Assembly (NCBI GenBank): GCA_019634415.1
Contig: JAHQVJ010000098.1
Coordinates: 1 to 53,463, forward strand
Reading direction: 5' to 3'
DNA: 53,463 nucleotides
DNA from: Myxococcales bacterium
GTDB taxonomy: Bacteria; Myxococcota_A; UBA796; GCA-2862545
Both the position numbers and the translations under genes were made by a program. Shown piece by piece: positions 11,631 to 22,021 of this stretch (the first letter of the stretch is position 1; each line of letters starts with the position of its first letter). The notes below the pieces were generated by a model. That model searched no databases. It was given only the letters and a program-made list of their open reading frames with translations, and was not told where the DNA came from.

Positions 11631-14594
11631 TCACGCGTCGGAAGACACCCGCTGGCGCACGTCGTCGAGCCTGGCGTCCACCCAGCCGCCGAGGCGAAAC
11701 GTCATCTGACCACGCAGGGACTCGGCGCGCTGCAGCACGGCGCGGGCGCGCTCGATCTCCCCGAGCTCCACCCACGCACGGACCGCATCCAACAGGAAGC
11801 CGAATCCCACCAGGGGAGACTGCGACGCCACCAACGCCTCCCCTCGCCCGAGGGCGTCCACCGCGCGCTCGCGAGCCCCCACACCCGCGGCCACGCACGC
11901 CAGCGCGCCCAGGATCCGCAGCAGATCTCGGTCGTCCAGTCCCTGCAGCGCGAGCGCGGTCTTCAGGCTCGCCATCGCGTGCTGGCTGTCGCCACGCTGG
12001 TGCGCGATCCTCGCGAGGCTGGCCATGGCACCGCCGACCATCTGGTGATCGGCGCCCTGCCGCCCGAGGGCGAGCCCCCGCCGCAGGGCCACCTCGGCCC
12101 GCTCCAGCTCGCCCTGCTCGAGCCAGATGTCGCCCAGGTTGATGTGGGTCATGGCGACGTGACGGGGGTTGCAGAGGTCCTGATACAGCTGCAGCGCATG
12201 CTCGAAGCAGCGAACGGCCTCCTCGGGGGAGCTGCCCTGCATGAACGTGAGGGCCCCCAGGTTGAGGTAGCCGAGTGCCGTGGCTCGTCGATACCCGCAG
12301 CCCTCCAGTGTCTCGATGGCCTCCTCGATGCACGCGATGGCCTCGTCGGGGTGACCCAAGGCGCTCATGTGGGCCCCCAGCCCCATGAGCGACAGCCCCA
12401 GACCGGGCATGTCGCCCGCCTCCCGATGCAGCTGCACCGCCCCGCGATGGTGCTCGTCGGCATCGGCCGATCGACCTTGCCGACTCATCCACAGGCCGCA
12501 CGCGTGATGGGCACGCGCCAACGCCACCAGATCGCCGGCTGATGCAGCGAGCCGGATCGCATCGGCACAGTCCGCCTCGGTGGCCAGCGACATGGACACC
12601 CGGCAGCGAGCCACGACGGCCGACAGCCGCGCCTGCGCAAGCTCCTCCGCGAGGGCCTCCAGCCTGGGCAGATCCTGGCCCAGCAGCGCTCGCTGCCCCA
12701 TCACGAGCAGCAAGTCCCACCGCGACTCCAGCAGCTCCGCTCGGTCGGTGGGGGTCAGCGCGATCCTGCGGAGCACCTCGGCCGACAGGTCCAGGACGGA
12801 CTGCCCGTGCCCCGTCATCACGGCAGACCGCAACAGCGCGCGCGTGGCTGATACCACCACCTCCACACACCCCTGTGCCAGGCCCCACTCCGCCGCAGCG
12901 CGCAGGGGGGCACGCGCAAAGGCGATCCGGCGACACCGCTGTGCGCTGTCCCGCCTGCCGACCCCATGCAGCGCCTCGGTCGCCCCCAGCGTCGCGTAGG
13001 CGCGGGCATGCTGCGCCACGGCATCCTCCCATCCGTCCTGGTCGCGACAGAACCGGCGCACGGCATCGTAGGCCCGATAGGCCGTGCCTTCGTCGGTGGA
13101 CACCACGGCGAGCAGCCCCACCTCGCACAGATCGCGCAGGATCCGCATCGGAGGAACGCCGAGCCCCTCGAGCAGCACCTCCGCATCCACAGCACTCCGC
13201 AGCCACGGCCCCACCGACATGCGCAGGATCCCCACTCGACTGCCGGGCTCGAGCAGCTCCCAGGAGCGGGCGATGGCGTCGTACAGCGTGCGCGCCTCGT
13301 CGTCGGGAAGCCCGCGCCCACCTGCCTTGCCGAGCCGCTGAGCCAGCTGCTCCGGACGCAGCACGGGGAGCCACTGGGCAGCGAGTTCCAGCGCCAGGGG
13401 CAGTCGGTCGAGGGTCTCGGCGATGGCCGACAGCGGCTCGATCTGCGCCTCGTCCAGCTCCACGGGGCTGCGATCCCGGAGCAGCTCCACGGCGTCGACC
13501 ACGGGCAGTGGCTCCACCAGGACACGCGTGGCGCCACGCAGCGGCAGGGGTCGCCGCGAGGTCACCAGGATCCGAGCGGTGGTCCACGCAGCGAGCACCG
13601 CGGCATGCTGCACCAGGTGCTCGAAACCGTCGAGCACGAGCAAGGTGTTCGGAGACCACGCGAGTCGATCGGCGATGTCCGACCCACCACACTCCGACAG
13701 ACGCAGCCCCAGGCAGGCCGCCACCGCGTCGAGCAGCCCCGCACCGTCCTCCACCGAGGCCAGGGGGCAGAACGCGACGGGCCCGGCCCAGTCCGCTGCC
13801 GCCGCCAGGGCCAACCGGGTCTTGCCCACGCCCGCCGGGCCGGTCAGGGTCACCAGCGTGCCATCGGCCAGCGCGCGCCGCACCCGCTCCCGCTCCGACG
13901 CGCGCCCGATGAAGCGTGACAGCGGTCTGGGCACCTCGGGCCGCAGGGGTGCCGCCGACTCGAGACGGAAGCCGCGCCCTCGAACGGTCAAGAGGTGAAC
14001 GGGAGACGAAGGCACTTCCTCGATCTTCGCCCTCAGACGCCGCACCAGGTTCTCCAGTGCGCGGTCTCCGTGTAGGCCGAAGACCTTGCGCACCACCACC
14101 TGCCGATCCACCGGTCGGCCTCGCTGCTCCGCCAGCACGGTGAGCAAGGCCACCTCGTTGGCCGTCAGGGCCGTGCGCTGCGTGCCACGCACCACCTCGT
14201 GGGCGGTGAGGTTCACGAACGCCTGAGGACCGAGGGCCACGATGTGGACGTCGGAGCTACGCGGCGTCGACGTGGCCTGCTCGGCGTCGGCCCTGGTGAA
14301 GGTGTAGCCCACCCCCCACACGGAGCGCAGGTGGTCCGGCTGGCCGGGATTCACCTCGATCTTTCGACGAACACGGCGCACGCAGTCGTCCACACGGCGC
14401 ACCGCGCTGTCCACGGGCCACAGCGCCTGGTGGATCTCGTGTCTACCGACGGCCTGTCCACCCCGAGCCGCCACGAAGGACAGCAGACGCGTCTCGAGGT
14501 CCGTCAGGGGCACGTCCGGCCCGTCGGCGCGATGCATGACGCGGCGGTCCAGATCGAGCTGGCCCCCCACGAGCCTCCACGGTCCGTCGTCCAT
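11631..14594 (-). CDS. transcriptional regulator: two OmpR-type winged helices, NB-ARC-like NTPase, TPRs
   Basis: This is a 987-residue cytoplasmic regulator. Residues about 8-100 and 120-212 are each a full OmpR/PhoB-type winged-helix domain, each ending in the wing motif (VWGVGYTFT and VRGRGFRLE). An NTPase follows with Walker A GPAGVGKT (252-259), Walker B LLVLDGFEHL (318-327), an ILVTSRRPLPL sensor segment and LDRLPLALELAA. From about residue 600 on there are many TPR-like helical pairs, such as the ALGYLNLGALTF and AMTHINLGDIWLEQG units. Similar proteins (AfsR/SARP, MalT-like STAND) have one DNA-binding domain; two in tandem is unusual. The TPRs probably sense a ligand or partner and the ATPase acts as a switch (inference). 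A 32-residue membrane peptide gene lies 21 bp upstream. Confidence 0.85.
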   Translation of the reverse strand: MDDGPWRLVGGQLDLDRRVMHRADGPDVPLTDLETRLLSFVAARGGQAVGRHEIHQALWPVDSAVRRVDDCVRRVRRKIEVNPGQPDHLRSVWGVGYTFTRADAEQATSTPRSSDVHIVALGPQAFVNLTAHEVVRGTQRTALTANEVALLTVLAEQRGRPVDRQVVVRKVFGLHGDRALENLVRRLRAKIEEVPSSPVHLLTVRGRGFRLESAAPLRPEVPRPLSRFIGRASERERVRRALADGTLVTLTGPAGVGKTRLALAAAADWAGPVAFCPLASVEDGAGLLDAVAACLGLRLSECGGSDIADRLAWSPNTLLVLDGFEHLVQHAAVLAAWTTARILVTSRRPLPLRGATRVLVEPLPVVDAVELLRDRSPVELDEAQIEPLSAIAETLDRLPLALELAAQWLPVLRPEQLAQRLGKAGGRGLPDDEARTLYDAIARSWELLEPGSRVGILRMSVGPWLRSAVDAEVLLEGLGVPPMRILRDLCEVGLLAVVSTDEGTAYRAYDAVRRFCRDQDGWEDAVAQHARAYATLGATEALHGVGRRDSAQRCRRIAFARAPLRAAAEWGLAQGCVEVVVSATRALLRSAVMTGHGQSVLDLSAEVLRRIALTPTDRAELLESRWDLLLVMGQRALLGQDLPRLEALAEELAQARLSAVVARCRVSMSLATEADCADAIRLAASAGDLVALARAHHACGLWMSRQGRSADADEHHRGAVQLHREAGDMPGLGLSLMGLGAHMSALGHPDEAIACIEEAIETLEGCGYRRATALGYLNLGALTFMQGSSPEEAVRCFEHALQLYQDLCNPRHVAMTHINLGDIWLEQGELERAEVALRRGLALGRQGADHQMVGGAMASLARIAHQRGDSQHAMASLKTALALQGLDDRDLLRILGALACVAAGVGARERAVDALGRGEALVASQSPLVGFGFLLDAVRAWVELGEIERARAVLQRAESLRGQMTFRLGGWVDARLDDVRQRVSSDA

Positions 14595-14615
14595 CCGTGG
14601 TGGGTAGCCGGTCGG

Positions 14616-14714
14616 TCACAACACGACGAGCTGCAGCCATACTCCGTGACCTAGGATTCCGGTGGCGATTGCAGCGAGAAGACCGAAGTACAGATGCGGG
14701 ATGTCGATGGTCAT
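14616..14714 (-). CDS. 32-residue single-span membrane peptide
   Basis: This is a short gene with a strong ribosome-binding site (GGAGGG at 14725-14720, 5-nt spacer) and an ATG start. The peptide begins MTIDIPHLYFGLLAAIATG and continues as a hydrophobic helix ending LQLVVL. Nearly the whole peptide can span a membrane. It lies 21 bp upstream of the large regulator gene on the same strand, so it may be a leader peptide, a membrane anchor or partner for the regulator, or a small stress protein. It is too short for family assignment. The strong start signal and clean hydrophobic pattern support it. Confidence 0.5.
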   Translation of the reverse strand: MTIDIPHLYFGLLAAIATGILGHGVWLQLVVL

Positions 14715-14846
14715 GGGGACCCTCCGTCGAGCTGACACCCCTGTCATCACGCGCCGCTGCTCGACTGCCTGCGGGCGCACGCTTCAGCGGTCGCGCCGGC
14801 CGGTGAGCGGTCGTCGGACCACTCGCCGCACCGCTCGACGGCCCCT

Positions 14847-15566
14847 CTACCGGCGGATGGACACCAGGCCCGAGACCTGCACCACCACCGGCGACGACGC
14901 CGAGCGGTCCTGGACCACCTTCAACCTGCCCGTGGACAGACGGGTGCCCACCAGATCGGCGATGTGCCGAGCCAGCTGGCGGGTGCTCGCGCCGCCACCC
15001 GGCGGGGCACGGTAGGTGATGGTCACCCCGTCGCCGCGGGTGGCTCCGCCCGTCCCGCGCACCACCATGCCCGGACCATAGGCCTCGTCGATCCCCGTGA
15101 GCACGCCGGCCACTCGTTCGATGCCTCCCGGCTCGGCCCCCAGATCCACCACCTCCACCACCCAGGTTGCCTCGAGCCCACAGCCGAGGGGCCCCTCGGC
15201 GCAGACCAGCACGTGACCGCCTCCCGCCGACAGCCAGCGGGCGAAGGAGCAGCGATCGCTGCGGATCGGCGCCTCGGTGTCGAACAGCACATCGCCCTCG
15301 CTCGCCTCCCAGCGACCCGAGAACTCCGCCTCCCCCGCAGTGGCGGTGAAGGAGTTGTCGGGCTCGAACGACAGCGACACCTCCCCCGACGTGCAGGCCC
15401 GCGGCGACGCGGCCAGCGCCGCACCCGCCGGGGTGAGGCGCGCACCGAAGGAGGGAGGTGGCGACGGGATCCCAGACTCCGGGGCTGGGGCCGCCGGACC
15501 TGGTGCGCTAGTACAAGCCGCCCCGACGAGGGCGAGAAGGAGAGCGATCGCCATCGCGACCACCAT
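14847..15566 (-). CDS. lipoprotein of unknown function
   Basis: The N-terminus MVVAMAIALLLALVGAAC is a lipoprotein signal with lipobox VGAAC. A Pro/Ala-rich linker and a globular domain of about 180 residues follow. That domain has scattered Cys and a segment FEPDNSFTATAGEAEFSGRW that suggests beta strands. No known catalytic motif is visible. The start at 15566 is the nearest that gives a normal signal length; ATGs at 15587 and 15554 are alternatives. It is divergent from hpt with about 20 bp between starts. It is likely anchored to the inner leaflet of the outer membrane or the periplasmic face. Confidence 0.75.
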   Translation of the reverse strand: MVVAMAIALLLALVGAACTSAPGPAAPAPESGIPSPPPSFGARLTPAGAALAASPRACTSGEVSLSFEPDNSFTATAGEAEFSGRWEASEGDVLFDTEAPIRSDRCSFARWLSAGGGHVLVCAEGPLGCGLEATWVVEVVDLGAEPGGIERVAGVLTGIDEAYGPGMVVRGTGGATRGDGVTITYRAPPGGGASTRQLARHIADLVGTRLSTGRLKVVQDRSASSPVVVQVSGLVSIRR

Positions 15567-15585
15567 GCCACATCCGGAGCCATCC

Positions 15586-16113
15586 ATGGGCAGCGCACCC
15601 ACCCCGTTCATCGACGCCGAGCGGCTCTCGGCACGCATCGCCGAGATGGGTCATCAGATCCGAGCCACCTACGGACCCGACGAGACCATCACCGCCGTCG
15701 CCGTGCTCAAGGGCAGCATCGTCTTCTTCGCCGACCTGCTGCGGAGCCTGCCAGGCCCCGTCACCTGCGACTTCCTCGGCCTGCAGAGCTACGAGGGCAC
15801 CGTGAGCTCGGGAGCCGTCCGCATCACGCACGATCTGCGCGCCGACATCGCTGGCAAGCACGTGCTGGTGGTTGAGGACATCGTCGACACCGGTCTCACG
15901 CTGGACTACCTCCACCGCACCCTGGGCGCGCGCAACCCCGCGAGCCTGCGCGTCGCCACGCTCCTCGACAAACCCAGCCGCCGCCGGGTGGACGTGCGGG
16001 TGGACTGGGTGGGGTTCACCATCGAGGACCGCTTCGTGGTGGGGTTCGGGCTCGACCACGACCAGATGCTGCGCAACCTGCCCTACATCGGCACGCTAGA
16101 CGATTCTCCTTGA
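15586..16113 (+). CDS. hpt: hypoxanthine phosphoribosyltransferase
   Basis: This 175-residue type I phosphoribosyltransferase salvages hypoxanthine and/or guanine with PRPP to give IMP/GMP. The PRPP-binding motif VLVVEDIVDTGLT is at about residues 93-105. LKGSIVFFADLLR (41-53) and the catalytic flexible loop region around LQSYEGTVSSG match HPRT. The C-terminal FVVGFGLDHDQMLRNLPYIG is diagnostic of bacterial Hpt. The start at 15586 has a GGAG site 6 nt upstream. It is cytoplasmic. The downstream gene on the same strand encodes an unrelated envelope protein after 31 bp. Confidence 0.92.
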   Translation: MGSAPTPFIDAERLSARIAEMGHQIRATYGPDETITAVAVLKGSIVFFADLLRSLPGPVTCDFLGLQSYEGTVSSGAVRITHDLRADIAGKHVLVVEDIVDTGLTLDYLHRTLGARNPASLRVATLLDKPSRRRVDVRVDWVGFTIEDRFVVGFGLDHDQMLRNLPYIGTLDDSP

Positions 16114-16144
16114 CGCCTGGCAAGACAACCCCGATCCTCGCGCC

Positions 16145-16822
16145 ATGATCCGCCCGATCCTCCTCTGTGTGGCGTGCGCTGTGCCCGCCACCGCCTCGGC
16201 TGACCCCTTCAACACCTGGGGAGCGAGGGTGGAGCCGGGTGTGGTGGGCTTCAACCCCTACGCGGGCGCAGATGGCGGGGAGCCCTGGGGCTCGCTGTAC
16301 TTCATGGCGGGCATCGCCCCCTCCCTCGACGTGGTGGTGGGGACCACTGCCGTGCTGGACGGCCAGCGAGTCGTCCCGGAGTCGCTGGAGATCATGCCGC
16401 GCCTGTTCGTGTCGCGAGACGTGGAGCTGGCGCTGGCCGCCCACCTGTTCCTCGAGTCGGGTAGCGCACCGCTGCTCGGACCCGAGATGCATCTGTCGGG
16501 CTACGTCACACCCGCCGTGGGTCTGTGGGCGAACGCAGGCGCGCAGTACGCCATCGGAGCCCCCGACGAAGATCCCACCCTGTTCGCTTGGCTCGGCGTC
16601 GAGGTCACCGACGACGTGCCCTTCGTGGCCCTGGAGGTGGACCTCGACAGCACCGGTCCCGAGCTGTCCACCACCGTGATCCCCTCCATCGGCCTGTGGC
16701 TGGGGCGGGATCAGGGCACGGGGGTGTCCGTGGGATGGCTCGTGGACGTGGCCACGGGGGGAGTGGGCATCGGCGCCTGGATGTGGCGCGAGGTGGACCT
16801 CCGGTCCCGCAAGCGCCTCTGA
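16145..16822 (+). CDS. exported protein, probable outer-membrane beta-barrel
   Basis: This 225-residue protein has a signal peptide (MIRPILLCVACAVPATASA, cleavage after ASA). The mature part alternates hydrophobic and polar residues in short strands with Gly/Asp turns, for example VELALAAHLFLESG, GLWANAGAQYAIG and VSVGWLVDVATGGVGIG. This is typical of small outer-membrane beta-barrels, although the last residues (DLRSRKRL) do not end with the usual aromatic. No further function can be read. It is followed after 73 bp by the hydrolase gene. Confidence 0.65.
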   Translation: MIRPILLCVACAVPATASADPFNTWGARVEPGVVGFNPYAGADGGEPWGSLYFMAGIAPSLDVVVGTTAVLDGQRVVPESLEIMPRLFVSRDVELALAAHLFLESGSAPLLGPEMHLSGYVTPAVGLWANAGAQYAIGAPDEDPTLFAWLGVEVTDDVPFVALEVDLDSTGPELSTTVIPSIGLWLGRDQGTGVSVGWLVDVATGGVGIGAWMWREVDLRSRKRL

Positions 16823-16895
16823 ACCCAGATCCTGACACGACCTTGCGACAGTTCGGTCGGCGCGCCCGCGGCACGACCTGCCCACGACCACCTGC

Positions 16896-18143
16896 ATGGA
16901 CGGGACACCCGCGGCGTTCTACTACGACGCCGCCGCCACCAGCAGCTCGGACTGGGTGGTGATCCTGCAAGGCAGCAACCTGTGCAAGGACGTGGTGGCC
17001 GGGGACGGCACCGAAGCGGGCACGGTGGAGGCGTGCGAGCACTGGTGCTTCATGAACCAGGGCGGCGGGCCCGTGACGGCAGATCCCACGGGATCCACCG
17101 ACGACAGCCTGGCGGGAGGGACCGACGGGCTGTGCGACCACGCCAACGCCAGCTCCTCCTTCTGGGGAGCCACCGCCACGAAGGGAGGGCTGTTCGACGA
17201 CGGTGCCATCAACCCCGCCTTCCAAGACGCGCAGAAGATCTGGGTACGGAGCTGCAGCGGAGACGGCTGGATGGGAACGGCGGACACCGTTGCGTCCAGT
17301 GGCGCTGTCGCCACCTCGCTCACGGATCTCGACTTCCAGGGTCAGCTGATCATCGACGAGGTCTTCTCCGAGCTGATGGCCGGCGCCACAGGCCAAACCC
17401 TCGACGCGGACGACCGCGTGATCTTCGGAGGCGAGTCCCGCGGGGCGGTGGGCGCGTGGGCCAACCTCGATCGGGTGTGCGACGATCTGCTGACCAACCC
17501 CGGCGTCGAAGGATGTGCAGGGGTGACCGCGTCGTACTTCGGAGCGCTGTACAAGCCTCCCCTGCGGGAGGAGGCCGGACTCCCCGTGCAGAGCCAGACC
17601 TGGAACCAGTGGGTGGACCGTCGGGCCCTCCGCTACGCCTACCAAGGAATCAGCCACCCCAGCGAGTGCACCAACGCCTACCCCGATGCCGTCTCCCTGA
17701 GTCCCACCACGTCCTACGAGCTCGACCTCGCCGATACCTCCTCACAGATGTGCTACACCGAGACGGGCCTGCTGCTGTCGGTGACCAGCCCGCTGTTCGT
17801 CTCGTACAACCGGCTCGACTACAACGGCGTGTTCGAGTGGGACGCCGGCTGTAGCGCCGGCCCCGCCGAGTGCTACAACAACCAGCTGGCCCGAGAGCAG
17901 GGGATCGACACCCTCCTCGCCGCCATGCCGGCGAGCAGCGGAAGCTACGTGACCGCCTCGGACCTTCACCTGTACATGGTGGCGCCGAGCTGCTCGGACC
18001 CGCTGGGAGGCTGCTGGACCGACGCCAACTGTGTGCAGCAAGGCAGCAGCTGCGCGGCCACCTCCACGTCCAAGGCGGAGGCGTTTCGCGACTGGCTGCT
18101 GGGGCTACACACCGACGTGCACTGGGACATCGAGCGCAAGTAA
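16896..18143 (+). CDS. pectinacetylesterase/Notum-like hydrolase, N-terminus seemingly missing
   Basis: This is an alpha/beta hydrolase of the pectin acetylesterase/Notum family. The protein opens with MDGTPAAFYY and WVVILQGSNLC, the family's first core strand; a Cys codon precedes the Met as in homologues. The nucleophile elbow is GGESRGAVG (Ser181). Asp308 (YNRLDYNG) and His358 (SDLHLYM) are the likely remaining triad members. Many cysteines imply disulfides and export. Yet no signal peptide is present: the frame is closed by TGA at 16833-16835 and holds no start before 16896. The 5' end may be damaged, or translation may begin otherwise. The substrate is unknown; an O-acyl ester in glycans or lipids would fit the family. 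Confidence 0.75.
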   Translation: MDGTPAAFYYDAAATSSSDWVVILQGSNLCKDVVAGDGTEAGTVEACEHWCFMNQGGGPVTADPTGSTDDSLAGGTDGLCDHANASSSFWGATATKGGLFDDGAINPAFQDAQKIWVRSCSGDGWMGTADTVASSGAVATSLTDLDFQGQLIIDEVFSELMAGATGQTLDADDRVIFGGESRGAVGAWANLDRVCDDLLTNPGVEGCAGVTASYFGALYKPPLREEAGLPVQSQTWNQWVDRRALRYAYQGISHPSECTNAYPDAVSLSPTTSYELDLADTSSQMCYTETGLLLSVTSPLFVSYNRLDYNGVFEWDAGCSAGPAECYNNQLAREQGIDTLLAAMPASSGSYVTASDLHLYMVAPSCSDPLGGCWTDANCVQQGSSCAATSTSKAEAFRDWLLGLHTDVHWDIERK

Positions 18144-18151
18144 GCCCGTCC

Positions 18152-19732
<1,581 letters not shown>

Positions 19733-19755
19733 GGTGCTACCTCACGCAAGGCGCA

Positions 19756-19783
19756 TAGATAGCCGTGCTGCTTGGAGACGCAA
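19756..19783 (-). promoter_or_regulatory. possible sigma-70-type promoter for pckA
   Basis: On the minus strand TTGCGT (19783-19778) and TATCTA (19761-19756) are 16 nt apart, about 25 nt upstream of the pckA start codon. The match is only moderate. A near-palindrome GTAACGTTTAC sits just upstream and could be an operator. Confidence 0.3.
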
Positions 19784-19800
19784 GCCGCTTCTGGTAACGT

Positions 19801-20535
19801 TTACGATTCTCCAGGAATCGTCCGGATCGTCAGGGTCACGCGCGCCCCATCTCGGCGGATCTCCATCCCCCCTCGAACGAACCGCGTGCGCCCACGGACC
19901 GCACGGGCCCGGAAGGGCTCGCACCGCAGCTCGCACAGCTGGCGGGCGAGGCGCACGAACAACCTGGACGCCTCGCTCTCCGACGCGCGCTGCATGCTCC
20001 GCACGCCCTGGCCGTCCTGCTGTCCGAGGAGGGCCACCCGCAGCAGCTCGGGCACCTCCACCGCATCCTCTTCGGGCGTGTCGATGTCCCAGGAGGGCTC
20101 CACCCCCACGGACCGCAGCCACGACACGGCCCAGGCCACCAGCGCGCTGCGGCGGAAGGCCACCCACCGCGCATGGTCTGCGGGCCACCCCGTGAGCACG
20201 GCGTCGAAGCGCCGGAACGCCTCCCGCCCGCTAAGAGCGGTGTCGAGCATGCGAGCGAGGTGATCGTCGTCCACCGTGTCGACGAAGTCGGACATGAGGC
20301 GGTAGGCGCGCGTGTAGCGGGGCACCTCCACGAAGCGATCCGGCTCGGCGTCGACCTTGGACAGCACCTGCTCGTTGGCCCGTCCGGTGACGGCGGGGTC
20401 GAACAGGCGCAGCAAGCTACCGTCGGTGAGGTCCACGTACGTGGCCAACAGCCCCTCGTCGCGGGCCACCAGAGCCTCGAGGAGCACCGAGGCGTCGAGG
20501 CGCACCGTTCGTCGCGCACCAGCCATCAGCGGCAC
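19801..20535 (-). CDS. UPF0158-domain protein
   Basis: The central part (about residues 25-145) matches the UPF0158 family: a short beta start with DLTDGSLLRLF, PDRFVEVPRYTRAYR, LMSDFVDTVDDDHLARML, and ALSGREAFRRFDAVL followed by WVAFR. The function of the family is unknown. The extra 90 C-terminal residues are basic and end in a beta-like segment (GARVTLTIRTIP). No membrane segment is visible. Start is GTG 20535 or ATG 20526; neither has a strong ribosome-binding site. It is upstream of pckA on the same strand (68 bp gap) and divergent from a lipoprotein gene across an inverted repeat. Confidence 0.75.
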   Translation of the reverse strand: MPLMAGARRTVRLDASVLLEALVARDEGLLATYVDLTDGSLLRLFDPAVTGRANEQVLSKVDAEPDRFVEVPRYTRAYRLMSDFVDTVDDDHLARMLDTALSGREAFRRFDAVLTGWPADHARWVAFRRSALVAWAVSWLRSVGVEPSWDIDTPEEDAVEVPELLRVALLGQQDGQGVRSMQRASESEASRLFVRLARQLCELRCEPFRARAVRGRTRFVRGGMEIRRDGARVTLTIRTIPGES

Positions 20536-20558
20536 ATAACCTGCACGCCCCAGGGAGC

Positions 20559-20596
20559 GATTTCAGGTCACGCGCCTGCCCGGCCCACCTGAAATC
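20559..20596. promoter_or_regulatory. perfect inverted repeat in divergent promoter region
   Basis: GATTTCAGGT (20559-20568) and ACCTGAAATC (20587-20596) form a perfect 10-bp inverted repeat with an 18-bp spacer. It lies between the UPF0158 gene (minus) and the lipoprotein gene (plus). The half-sites are 28 bp apart centre to centre, which suits a dimeric or tetrameric repressor. A hairpin in RNA is also possible. Confidence 0.5.
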
Positions 20597-20683
20597 TCAG
20601 GGGGAGCGGCTTAAACCTGCCGCCTGAGCCCTGGCCCACCAAACAGACGCTGCCTACCAGATCGTCACCGACGAGGAGGACGA

Positions 20684-22000
20684 ATGAGAGCGCTCTGGAT
20701 CTGTGCGCTGGTGGCCTGCGGGGGAGACGGCGCCACCGACCCCACCGCGATGCCACAGCCGCCCTCGACGCAGGCTCCCGTGCCCGGCACGCCGACCGTG
20801 AGCCCCCCGTCGACCTCCACGGGACCGTGCGACCCCGTGGACGCCACCTGGTCCACACCCGAGCTCGTCGACGAGGGAGGGCTCACCCAGCCCTACGGGG
20901 GAGCGGTGGCCGTGGACGACACGGGCCGCGCCGTCCTGCTCGCGCAGGAGCGGATTGGTCCGCGCACGATCCTGTGGCTCACCCGGTTCGACGGCGGCTG
21001 GGCGAAGCCTGCGCTCCTCCACGATCGACAGTTCAGCGATGCCCAGTGGTCTCCTCGGGTTCGGCTGGCCGGCACGGGGCTCGGCGCGGGCGCGTTTCGG
21101 ATGGATCTCCAGACGACAGGTGGCCTGTTCCGCTTCCTCGTGGCGGAGGATGGCACGGAGTCCTTCGGATCGGGCCTCGGCTCCGACCAGTACGCCCAGT
21201 CCGTGGAGATCGATCTGGACGGCGAGGGCCACGTCGTGGGTGCCTACACGGCGGTGGAGAAGGGCGAGCCTGCGGTCTGGGCCTATCGAGGCAACGAGGA
21301 TCCCTGGTCCGTCCACGCACCGCCCGGCGGCGCCTACCTGAACGCCTGGTCCCTCGCCGAGGATGGCACCGGCATGGCCTTCGCCCGCGACGACGACGGC
21401 GCCCTGGCACTGCCCTACACCCCCGACGAGGGGTTCGGGGCGCCGGAGCGACTGGCCCCGGAGCCCACCAACGGCCTAGGGGGCGTGTGGTTCGGAGGAG
21501 GGCGAGCTGTCTTCGTGTACGGGACGATCGCGGGCCCCGCCGAGCGCGTACAGCTCTTCGCCCGCGAGCGGCTGCCCGATGGCACCTGGGAGGCTCCGGT
21601 CCGGTTCGACACGGGCGACGGCACCACCCACGCCTTCACCGAGGTCCCTCGATCGGCGGGACCGAACGCCGCGTTCCTGCAGTGGCGGGAGCCCTCGGGG
21701 ATCAAGATCGGCCGCCACGTGGTGGGACAGGGACTCGTCGACGTGGTGGATCTGGCCCGCGCACCCGACGCGGTGGCCTGGGACAGCTGCGGCCGCGGCC
21801 TGGTGATGCAGCGTCGAGCCGAGCCCAGCGAGCTGACCGCGCTACCCTACGCGCCGGGTGTCGGGTGGCTACCGGAGCAGGTCGTGGACGTCAGCCTCGC
21901 AACGTCGGGCTGGGTCGGTGCCTCCCTGGCCACGTCCGGACAGGGCATGGTCGTGTACGAGAAGCAGAGCCGCTACTGGTCGAGCTCGCTCACACCTTGA
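20684..22000 (+). CDS. lipoprotein with probable beta-propeller
   Basis: This 438-residue protein has a very short lipoprotein signal (MRALWICALVACGG, lipobox ALVAC) and a Pro/Thr/Ser-rich linker (about residues 18-45). The mature part is a chain of beta-strand groups with repeating VAVDDTGRAVLL, VEIDLDGEGHVVGAY and LAEDGTGMAFARDDDG segments. Repeated D..G....V..Y patterns suggest a propeller of six or seven blades. A strong ribosome-binding site (GAGGAGG) lies 4 nt upstream. No enzyme motif is seen. It is likely a surface or periplasmic binding protein. Confidence 0.75.
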   Translation: MRALWICALVACGGDGATDPTAMPQPPSTQAPVPGTPTVSPPSTSTGPCDPVDATWSTPELVDEGGLTQPYGGAVAVDDTGRAVLLAQERIGPRTILWLTRFDGGWAKPALLHDRQFSDAQWSPRVRLAGTGLGAGAFRMDLQTTGGLFRFLVAEDGTESFGSGLGSDQYAQSVEIDLDGEGHVVGAYTAVEKGEPAVWAYRGNEDPWSVHAPPGGAYLNAWSLAEDGTGMAFARDDDGALALPYTPDEGFGAPERLAPEPTNGLGGVWFGGGRAVFVYGTIAGPAERVQLFARERLPDGTWEAPVRFDTGDGTTHAFTEVPRSAGPNAAFLQWREPSGIKIGRHVVGQGLVDVVDLARAPDAVAWDSCGRGLVMQRRAEPSELTALPYAPGVGWLPEQVVDVSLATSGWVGASLATSGQGMVVYEKQSRYWSSSLTP

Positions 22001-22021
22001 CCAAGAGGGCGCCGAGCCCGT

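Noticed and set aside
16833..16835. TGA upstream of the Notum-like gene as a recoded codon
   Set aside because: Upstream codons belong to the previous gene's end in another frame, and no signal peptide would be gained by read-through.
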